A DNA stretch of 64,000 nt from Elysia crispata (taxonomy: Eukaryota > Mollusca > Gastropoda > Plakobranchidae): NCBI GenBank assembly GCA_033675545.1, contig JAWDGP010004530.1:427501-491500 (forward strand), given 5' to 3'. The position numbers and the translations under genes were made by a program. Positions 55,462 to 64,000 of this stretch are shown one piece after another (within the stretch, counting starts at the first letter, position 1; each line of letters opens with the position of its first letter). Below the pieces are notes generated by a model. It was given only the letters and a program-made list of their open reading frames with translations, did not search any database and was not told the origin of the DNA.

Positions 55462-56213
55462 CAGTAAAACTCTGTTATAACGAGAATGCACGGACAAGAT
55501 GCCTTCTCTCGTTATTGCCGAGTTCTCGTTATTCCACTTGTAAAGGGAAATAGTCTCCAGAGTAATGCGCTTTCTTTTAGATGCCATTTTTGAAGACGTG
55601 AAGAGATTATCAGTCTTGGAATTGACGACGTGGATTGAAGATGAGCGATTTAATCACTGTAACAATCAAACCTTGACTGACTGACAACTCTATCAGTGAT
55701 CAGCTAGGCCTATACCACCGCACACCACGTGCTATGTGGTGGTTGGGAGGGCTAGGCCATGTGCGTACTGCGGGTGGTGGGGAAGGGTAGTAACAAAGAG
55801 AGGCATCCTACTGCGGCGTGCTTATTGGTTATTGTTTCTTAGGCTTAGCTTAGGCCTAGTGTGCAGAGAGTGAGAGGCGTGAGCCAGCCTCTCGCTTTCG
55901 ACACAAGCAATGCGATGGGTGACGCAGTGAAAGTAGCCTATTGGCCCGCAATCTTCTTCACAGTTAAGTGCGGCATGCTTAGTCTTTGTCATTTGCGACA
56001 CAATGGCTGCAAAAAGGACCTTAGGACTATGACTTTATTTGAACGCGAGGGTCAGCGATCTCTCGTTATTACAGAGTTCACTATCCATTTGTTCTCGTTA
56101 TTCCAGAATCGTAGTTACAAAGCTAAAGAAGGGAGAAAAACGGGGATTGAGAAAAAGTCTCGTTATTACCGAGTTCTTGTTGTTTCAATTGTTGTTATAA
56201 GTGGACTCCACTG
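55462..56213 (+). mobile_element. pogo-like MITE, 752 bp
   Basis: TA-flanked. The left end is CAGTAAAACTCTGTTATAACG, a common pogo/Tigger-type terminus; the right end in reverse complement is CAGTGGAGTCCACTTATAAC. CTCGTTATT-CGAGTTCT words recur near both ends as subterminal repeats. The 125-residue frame over its right half shows no transposase motif. Confidence 0.8.
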
Positions 56214-56879
56214 TATCTTTTTTAGACATTTGAGTTGATAAGGCCAGAACTTACTCTCTAGGCTCCATCAGATCATGTTATCAAAACAAACTCTACACCT
56301 AAATATAAATCTAGATCTAATTTGGAATGAAAAATCCCCTTCAGGATGGTTTTTTTTTTAATCAAAACTAGATTAAAATGTGAGTATAGACTCAAAAGAA
56401 TATTGGTGAATTCTACAAATGGCACCTAAATTAGATCTATATATAAATCAATCAAAAGCTCAATCACAGAAATATTTGTCCACCAATATTCAGTTTTCTG
56501 TAAGATTTTACATTTGTGTAAAAATTGCCTTATGGTAGTTAGGGATACCGATTTTCTGTCAGGCAAAGCAAAGGATTCACAAAGAATCGACTGCCATTTC
56601 AAAATTTACAGAATTCCTGTATATAGCTGTTACTAACTGTAAACTTTCTCTCATAGGCCAAATGCTCTCTCTTTGCACTCACCACTGTATTTCTTGGTGC
56701 TGCTTTGGTATACATTGGTAAGAATTCAGAACTGGAACATTTTTATACCAGTTTGTAAAGCTGTGATAATTTCAATCATGGCAAATAAATGTACTAATTT
56801 TGAATCGGTTTTAATGGCCTCTAAATGTAACCATGCAGTGGCTATTTACTCTGCACTATTTGCCTTGTATGAGGTGAAA

Positions 56880-57310
56880 GAGGATTAGTGCAGGGGCCAA
56901 TGTCACAGCACGATACCCTATCCGCGGCATGCAGCAACACTGGTGGCACATCAAGTAGATGCATGGATTGCGATAATGTGCCGTGCCATGGGATCCGTGC
57001 AAGCTTCTCTTCGGCGCATATGTACCGTCGACTTAGAATTGATTCAATGCTTAACATCATGCACAGCGTGCAGACAAGTAGGCGATGTTTTTTAGTTCGT
57101 GATAGACCTTCCGGCCAGACATCACTTGGCAGTCACCACGACTCCTTTTCAGTTGCCACTCGGTGACTCTAGAGCAGTCACCTGCATTAAGTACCAGATC
57201 CCTAGATTTAACTCTATGCCTTCGGATCAAGACATGCCGTGCGTGCAGCACACTAAGACGGGACCCAATACTCGGCGGGTAGTAAAATATCCAGTAGACC
57301 CCCAGGCTTA
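56880..57310. other. GC-richer block of unknown nature
   Basis: About 430 bp markedly richer in G, C and CpG than either flank, with sharp edges. Overlapping open frames of 92 residues occur on both strands but match no family I recognise. It could be an inserted fragment or an unrecognised non-coding element. Confidence 0.4.
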
Positions 57311-60300
57311 AGTGACAATATTTCAACAGGTTCATTTTCTATCAGAGGTCAATTTGATTTAGAATATTCTCTGCAAGGCTGCTTTGTATCATTCTGTTGT
57401 TTCTTTAGATTTGAAAATATGATAAGAAGCTAAGCTTTTTACCTTGTGTATGGTCTTGAAATTCCCAAAGAGATCATAAACATTTTGTAAGTAATGTTAC
57501 ATAATTATTTTTTGGCTGTCAGTAAAGCTTCAATGTTGTTGAAATGTACTTATAAAATTGCTTCATTGAAATTAAAATTATTTTCAAATGTTAATGGCCT
57601 ATTTTTATATAATTGTGTTACTTGTGAATTTTAAGTTTATCTTTTCTTGTAGCACATAGGAAGACCTGGGTGCGAAACCAAGAGATATAATGAGCTCAAG
57701 CTTTCAAGCCTATATTGAAAGCACAGTGTGAGCCAAGTGCCAACAGTCACAGTCTTTTCTGAAATTGGCTCAGAATTTGCCTAGTCATTTTCAAGAAATT
57801 TGCTCTCTCTGCTAAACATGTTCAAAACATGTATGCAGATAGTCTGTATTAGAAACATCAAAATAAAACATGTCAAACATTTCTACACGATTCTAATCTC
57901 ATGTACAAATTGTCATTGCCTGGATTCCTTCACATCTTGGGACAGCATTCTTGGAAATGAAAGGGGGGAATGACCTAGTATTAGTAGTAAGGCAGCCTTT
58001 TCAAGAGACTTCACTGTTAAAGCTGATCAATCTAAATTCAATTCATCTGGTAAGTACAGTGGAATGCTGAAAGCAAATGAATCTAATGAAATTCTTCCAA
58101 CTTAAAGTTAAGACTAAATTCTGAATCCTAAAGATAAAACTACATATATCTGGTAAAAGCACACAATCACCTGCTGAGAAGGGAGGAACAGAATATCAAG
58201 TTCAACTGGCTACAATAATCTTTATTTGAGAAAGCTAAAAGAAGGAATATTATTATTGAAATAACATTGGCATCAGCATTATTTTGTAAAAACTGATCAT
58301 GCAGTGGCCAGGCAATGTATGCCTACATTAACTTGAGATTTAAGAGCTATGTTTTCAAAATGGCCGCTGGTGGGCACTGAGTGATCATTAACTGACAAGT
58401 TTTGAGAAGCACTTTGCCAATTTTTCCCTGATAGCAATTATCTTTACATAAATTCAGGAAATCAAATACTGTCTAATTACGAGACTTTTTACCCAACTAA
58501 AAGTGAATCTTGAGAACTATTGTGAGCAAAATAAATTGTATGAGGAAATAAATGCAGTATTTGTGCCCATTGCTTAATTACTTATATGTGCATTTATAAA
58601 TCCTAGTTGATGTAACATTTTAAGACCCAAAAGTTGTTGACATTTTTGAAAAAAAAAAACAGCATCTATTCCCTTGAAGTAATGCTGTATGAAATTTATA
58701 AAGCTGTGGCAAGTAATGTGTAGGTAATCTACCACTCACATTATATGTAAAAACCTATATTTCATATTATGCCTTCCAGCTTGGAAACTCAATAAAGATT
58801 CTCTCTTCATTCACCAAGTCCTCATTCTCTTAATCTTAATATATGGGTATATTTTTCAAGTTTTTTTTTTTATATAGATAAAGAGATACATATAATGAGA
58901 AAGAAAAAAAAGAGGAAAAATAAGATATGGTAGAGAGGGAGAGAAAAAAGAGCAAGCAGAGAAAAACATTGTTCCTTAAAAAATTTTATTTTCCAAACGG
59001 CAATTAATTATAACACTTGAAAGTTCTAAAAAAATTACCTATGAAATCATTGTCTTAAAACAGAGAAACACTGATCAATTGGAAAAATAATACTGTGTTC
59101 ATAAAGAATCTAGATCTAGGTCCTCTTTAGGTAATAAAAAATTTAGCAAGACGGCGATCAACTGCTAGATTCTGATTGGAAGATCAAGTTGAAGTAAAAT
59201 TTCATTAAATGCTGAATTTATAATGGAACAAACAATAAACCTATTGTCAGTCTCTAGGAAGTTTTGTTCACAGCTGACATTGACAGAAAAGGAACATAAT
59301 TAATACTGACGAATCTACAAGAGGGAAGCATATCCAATTGCTCAACTTTGGCTTTAGAAAATGAAACAAAAATTGTCATAGTCACCTTTAAAACACCTGC
59401 TAATGAGAAATGGGCAAGCTCAGGATAATGCCCATGTATAAAGCTGACAAATCCTTACAAGTTACATACACTATACAGAGACCATGGAACACATGGAAAA
59501 TGTTAAGTACAATTTAGCCATACATCATTTTCATAATGACCAACCCTGGCATCTCAAAATTTATAAAACCTCTTCCAATAAAAAGTATAATTCAACCATG
59601 GTATACCACCCATAAGCAAAATAATCTAAAAGTGCCCATCCCGCATAAGTGGCCTAAAATTTTTCCCCTTTTTTTTTCCACAAAGAACAAGATTAGATTT
59701 TTGTTTCAAATGTTTTCCTCTCAAGATTTCTTTTTTTAGATAGCAGACATAAACAGTTGAAAATAAATGATAAGATGTGTTTTAAAATGCATATCATTTA
59801 ATGTTTCTTATCTTTTACAACTAAAGAAAACAGAAAGTTACAGGACCATTATGTTGAAACAAAACCTTAACATACAAGTGTATATAAATTATATGGGCAT
59901 ATAAATCTTATCATATAACTCTTATTATGAGCACGTAAATGTTTAAATAAAAATTTACCATTCTAAGTCATGAAATTGAGTATCAAAATAATTTTATTGG
60001 AATTATGCTTTTCACAAACTTTCTTTGGTCAGTCCATTTGAGAAATTATCATTAGCAGCAAAAAAATAAATAAAATGATAACATTAATGCTCAAGCTGCA
60101 GAGTTCAGACAGTTAATGAGTGACAAACATATTTGCAGTGCTGCTAGTTTAAATCTAACTTCTTGAAAGTTTTTTTAATAGCTGAGGCACATGATATCAT
60201 GTATTAGCAGAATTAAGGCACTTAGCAAGTATTTGACCAACATAAAAAGTTTTTTTTAAAAGATGAGACATACGGTATCATAAATTAAACTTATGTTTTG

Positions 60301-60600
60301 TATACAGAAAACAGGAAAAAAAAATATGACAAAGTTCTTATTTATATATAAATCAAACTTACTACTATTTACCTCATAACCGTTTTACAAAGAAGATTGT
60401 CTCCTCTATGTTAGAGAACACAAGAAATTGTTGGTGGATAAGAAACTCCTAATCTTGTCAGTGATTAGAATAATTTGTCACTGATGTGCTGTATTTAGTC
60501 TTGAATAAAAAGTTTTAAAAAATATGCAGATGGGTTACAATTCTAAAGAAAAATAATTTGGAAACCAATACTCTTTTTTTTTCCTTAAACCATGATTGTT
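57311..60600. other. Intergenic, AT-rich
   Basis: No coding exon is supported. A + strand AATAAA followed by a pyrimidine-rich stretch at 58,791 could end an unrecognised transcript. The stretch near 58,850-58,970 is purine-rich. Confidence 0.5.
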
Positions 60601-60620
60601 CAAACATTCTTTGTTAGAGA

Positions 60621-60680
60621 TTTATTAAGGAAGTGCCATTTTTTGAATCATAAACATCTTCAAAAGCCATAAGATTTATT
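60621..60680 (-). promoter_or_regulatory. Candidate poly(A) signals of the ESCO gene
   Basis: On the minus strand, AATAAA occurs at 60,675-60,680 and again at 60,621-60,626, about 550-600 nt after the ESCO stop codon. Confidence 0.4.
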
Positions 60681-61227
60681 TATGGATCCCTTTGGCATCA
60701 GCATGCGTATACATTACAAGTTAAAACTGATTAGGCTTGATAAAATGCTCTTTGCTTATCTCTTTATAAAAATCAAGATTGTTAAAACAACCTCAATCGT
60801 CTTTTTTTAAATATACAAATATTGCTTGAAATAAGCAGAACTGTTTCTCACTTCCGTTTGATGCAAAGTCTGAAAGAAGATAATATAAGAGATTTTAATT
60901 GATTCTGGCAATCAATATCTTAAATGATCATACCCCTTCTATAAATTGTATACCACTAGTATAAATTGTAAAAAAAAAACTCGCACACTTAGTATCACTC
61001 AAAGGGCAACAAGATAGTTTTCATGAAGCATGAAGACTTGATGTACATACAGGACAAAAAATACTACTAGGCTATCTCCTTTACAGCCAGAATATATATA
61101 CACGAAGAAGTTAAATTTACAAAAATTCATCTTTTTTTTGTAGAATAAAAGGCAATTCACAAAAGAAACAAAATTGTTTCTACCAAACATATGTTCTGAT
61201 TTGTATCTTTAATTATGGTGAGCTGAT

Positions 61228-61375
61228 CTAGACAGCGCTAGTAGTAACGTTATAATTGTACACCAGAAATGTGTTGGATCTCATGTACTTCTGGGCAAAC
61301 ATACGGCCATCTGGGGTTGGGTCTGAGAATGCCAGTCGATGATGAGGAGTCAAGGTGCCATAGTCAAACCACTGT
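61228..61375 (-). CDS. ESCO: ESCO last coding exon
   Basis: Encodes QWFDYGTLTPHHRLAFSD then PTPDGRMFAQKYMRSNTF and LVYNYNVTTSAV, stop TAG at 61,228-61,230. Acceptor TTTGCAG on the minus strand; entry in phase 2. Confidence 0.93.
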
Positions 61376-63267
61376 CTGCAAACGCAAGAGGGAGATGTTA
61401 CAGGTATTAAATATTAAACAGGAGAACATCATTATTCTTATTTCATAAGTTTAAATAAATTTCTAGTTCTCATGATTTACAAAAATCAAGGAACAGGTTT
61501 CTATATTCATATATATCAATTCTCAAAATGTGAAAATGCTTACTGGATTATAAAATTTAAATCAATAGTTGTACTAATAAATACATTTACAAAATAAAAA
61601 TTAAGAACAGCTTTAAAAAATCACAACGGCTTGGAAATTGTAGTAAGCAATATTATATCTTCATCATGTAAACTTGAACAGTAAGTTTTTTAAACAAGTT
61701 CCAGAAGTTCCTTGGAGTAATGGAAACAGTCATACACATCAGGCCTATAAATGATTAAAAATTTTCAGTGTGGCATTTCTCACCTGACACAGTCGACCAG
61801 CTTGGTGGCAACACCTGATTTCCTCCTGCCTGCAGACACCCACAAGCGACTGATGCCAACAAAAGCTGCCTCAGGAGTATCGGAGCACCGCCAGGGTCTC
61901 AGACCACTGGTTTCTGTCTTGTCCATGTCTCCAGGGAGTATACGATATCCCTATGAAGAAAAGAGCACAGGTTTTATACTGAGATAAGATCTGCATGCAG
62001 GGAAAATGAAAAATGGCCTCTCATCACTGGCCATTTCGATTTAATTCAAAGCAGTCCCAAGAAGTCACGTTTTTCTTTATGTGGGTTTTCAAACCTCCCA
62101 TATTAGCAGACCTGTTGTTTTTTTTTCATTTTGTTGACTGTTTCATACATTTTGATTAGGATACAATCAAAAGCCTACAGCTCTATCTCTGCTTTAAGCC
62201 AATCCCAAATGACACATTCTGCAAGTGATCTGAAGAGCCAATATTGTGAAGTCAGTCTTGGCAAAATCTCTTTGCTTTGCATGTCAGACTAGCATTAGAT
62301 CTAGCTTGGAGATGTTTATCTTTGGATAACCCTAACACAACAGGTGATACTCTCAGCACCAGCATATCGGAATGCTGGCCTCTTTGACTGCAATATTCCT
62401 AAATATTGTTGCATGCTCTAATTTGAAAAGCATTCAAGAAACATGATAAAAATGCTATACAGTGTATTGTGTCAGAAGAAAGTGTTATTCCTTACGGCTT
62501 CTGCATCACACACCTTTTTTCCCAATGAGACTGATTTCTCCTTTTCGGAATAAACTAAGTTACCTTAATACAATATCAGACAATCTGAAACAAACTCAGT
62601 TGTGAGTGCAAATGAATTATCATACTCAGTATGACTTTAAGATAGTGCTTACAGATGCGATTCTGTGAGAGAAACATATGATTATCCATCCTTCAGTCTT
62701 CAGGAACATGGAACTGCTGATTGGTTTTCTTTTAAATGAATTTATCACACACAAAATTTAAGCAATCATGCTATTAGCCCCATTCACAAGGGAAACACCT
62801 AAATTAATCTTTGTAGTAGTTTTTCATTGGAATATACTAAAACATCTGGTCATCTGAATTTCACTGTGAATTTACAGATACAGTGATCACTAATGTTTGC
62901 AACTCCTTTTCTGGCCGTGTGTTTACAGCGCTGAGCACCCATCAGGTCACAATATTACAGCACTCATCTGATGAAATAACCACATTAGCAGCTGTGAGTG
63001 ATCATTTTAAAGTCTCAAAAACTGATTTTCAGTTAAATACAAGAAACAACTTTCAATGAAACTGGATATATTGGAATAATACAAAATAAAGAATAACACA
63101 ATCACAGGTTCAATAATAAAAACTGTACCCTTAGAAGTGTAGATAGTTTGAAAAAAGCATCTTTGCAGGTAAAATCTCTTCAGTAAAACGTTACAAATGC
63201 CTACCTGTTTAATTGGTTCTGCCACACAACAGCCAGCAATTTCTTTTTCATACACATAGAGGAACAC
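61228..63267 (-). CDS. ESCO: ESCO1/2-like cohesin acetyltransferase, C-terminal part (3 exons, partial)
   Basis: C-terminal acetyltransferase domain of the Eco1/ESCO family, which acetylates the cohesin subunit SMC3 to establish sister-chromatid cohesion in S phase. Three minus-strand exons join in frame: VFLYVYEKEIAGCCVAEPIKQ; then the segment with PWRCSDTPEAAFVGISRLWV and AGRRKSGVATKLVDCV; then the segment with HHRLAFSDPTPDGRMFA and NTFLVYNY. RRKSGVA fits the acetyl-CoA-binding R/Q-x-x-G-x-A pattern, and FSDPTPDG and FLVYN are family hallmarks. 125 residues are visible. The zinc finger, PIP box and N-terminus must lie to the right of the window. Vertebrates have ESCO1 and ESCO2; the C-terminal domain alone does not tell which. 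Convergent with DDX43. Confidence 0.92.
61784..61950 (-). CDS. ESCO: ESCO penultimate coding exon
   Basis: 167 nt encoding GYRILPGDMDKTETSGLRPW, RCSDTPEAAFVGISRLWV and SAGRRKSGVATKLVDCV. Donor GTGAGA, exit phase 2. Contains the acetyl-CoA loop. Confidence 0.94.
61951..63204 (-). other. ESCO intron
   Basis: About 1.25 kb; no other gene or clear element seen. Confidence 0.75.
63205..63267 (-). CDS. ESCO: ESCO antepenultimate visible exon
   Basis: 63 nt encoding VFLYVYEKEIAGCCVAEPIKQ, matching VFLF--EKRVVGCLIAEPIKQ of ESCO2. Acceptor TTTCCAG, donor GTAGGC, phase 0 at both ends. Confidence 0.92.
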
Positions 63268-63592
63268 CTGGAAATATGAGTAAATATAAAATCAAACCCA
63301 TCTTGCTGTTGTCATGCATTAGAAATATTGATTTAAAAGGGACAATTGCAGCATACCCTATAAATTGATTGATGAAAAGTTTCAAGATCCCAGTTCACTA
63401 TGAACGGTGATCTCAGGGCTTGCAACCTATAGTTTTGTATGAAGTTTTCAATATTTTAAAAAATTTTTTTATGTTGCCAGAGAAATAAGCAGATCTGAGA
63501 CTAGATCACATCAAATTATACAAAGAAAGTGTGTAATGGAAAAAAAATGTAGAAATAGAAAGCTGAATAAATGTGTGGTGGTTAGGTTGGAA

Positions 63593-63649
<57 letters not shown>

Positions 63650-63656
63650 AGGGAGG

Positions 63657-63700
<44 letters not shown>

Positions 63701-64000
63701 GGCATAGAAACAGTGAGAGCAAACAGTTGAGGATTTTTTTCCCATTACTTTACATTGTTTGGACAAGTAATCATATATTGAGCGTAACAACTTTCCCAAT
63801 TCAGACATTTATATCATGTACCTAACCTTCAAATATGTAATTTGCGTTAATAACCATATTATCTGTAACAAAACTTGGGGGAAGATAAGTGTAACAGACA
63901 TATTTCTTAACTCCCTTGACTTAAATGTAAGGGACTAATCAGAAAAATGGTGCTTGCATCTACAAAACAAAAAATTTATTTGTGTCCAGACTTGCAAAAT
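63268..64000 (-). other. ESCO intron, continues off the window
   Basis: Contains a (GA)n/(GGGA)n tract; no further ESCO exon recognised before the edge. Confidence 0.65.
63596..63700 (+). repeat. (GA)n-(GGGA)n-(GACA)n microsatellite
   Basis: Purine-rich compound microsatellite on the + strand: GA run, four GGGA units, a second GA run, then GACA units. Confidence 0.95.

Noticed and set aside
56657-57690. Possible two-exon gene end: a membrane-like segment (AKCSLFALTTVFLGAALVYIG) joined to AHRKTWVRNQEI-stop at 57,653-57,690
   Set aside because: Splice sites and frame fit, and a poly(A) signal follows at 58,791, but no upstream exon or protein family was found, and T-rich DNA readily yields hydrophobic frames.

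Overview
The window is animal nuclear DNA. Genes are split into many short exons with GT/AG introns, the background is AT-rich, and there are long (CT)n tracts, minisatellites and short TIR-type transposon derivatives. The helicase and acetyltransferase families found, the intron density and the recurrent TAGATCTA and ACATGTA words suggest a lophotrochozoan, most likely a mollusc and perhaps a gastropod. That placement is inference; no species marker is present.

Layout. Positions 1-12,957 hold no gene I can support: five long CT tracts all on the + strand (679-5,847), a degenerate ~32-bp minisatellite (about 6,060-7,215) and an unassigned block (about 8,460-10,640). Positions 12,958-53,956 (+) hold one gene I could assemble end to end: a DDX43-type (HAGE) KH-domain DEAD-box RNA helicase of 25 coding exons. 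Every junction keeps frame and the sum is 2,247 nt (748 residues plus stop). Its 3' UTR probably runs to an AATAAA at 55,095. Positions 55,100-60,600 are intergenic, with a 752-bp pogo-like MITE and a GC-richer block. Positions 61,228-63,267 (-) hold the last three coding exons of an ESCO-type cohesin acetyltransferase; the rest lies beyond the right edge. The two genes are convergent.

The most interesting point is the N-terminal half of the helicase. It carries two KH domains, each with a GRGG loop, built from two copies of the same exon cassette with identical intron positions and phases (phase 1 inside the GXXG loop, phase 0 after the next helix, phase 1 at the borders). The mammalian DDX43 I know has one KH domain, so this looks like an intragenic exon-cassette duplication. 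The last exon of the second cassette has a poor donor (GTTGGT), and reading through it meets a stop after two codons, with poly(A) signals downstream. That would give a 224-residue KH-RGG-KH protein without the helicase.

The helicase introns are a trap for small elements: two pogo-like MITE copies in opposite orientation (26,766-27,210 and 37,639-38,108), another pogo-like element (39,151-39,807), a CACGGCG-ended element family (23,284-23,802, with relatives at 27.59-27.74 kb and 29.43-29.55 kb), an element with Ts-AACTCAACCCC ends (52,723-53,457), a duplicated tRNA-headed SINE (28,460-29,044), a ~1.03-kb diverged tandem duplication in intron 1, and a six-copy 62-bp minisatellite in intron 16. 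I saw no CRISPR array, rRNA, functional tRNA, operon or virus-like element.
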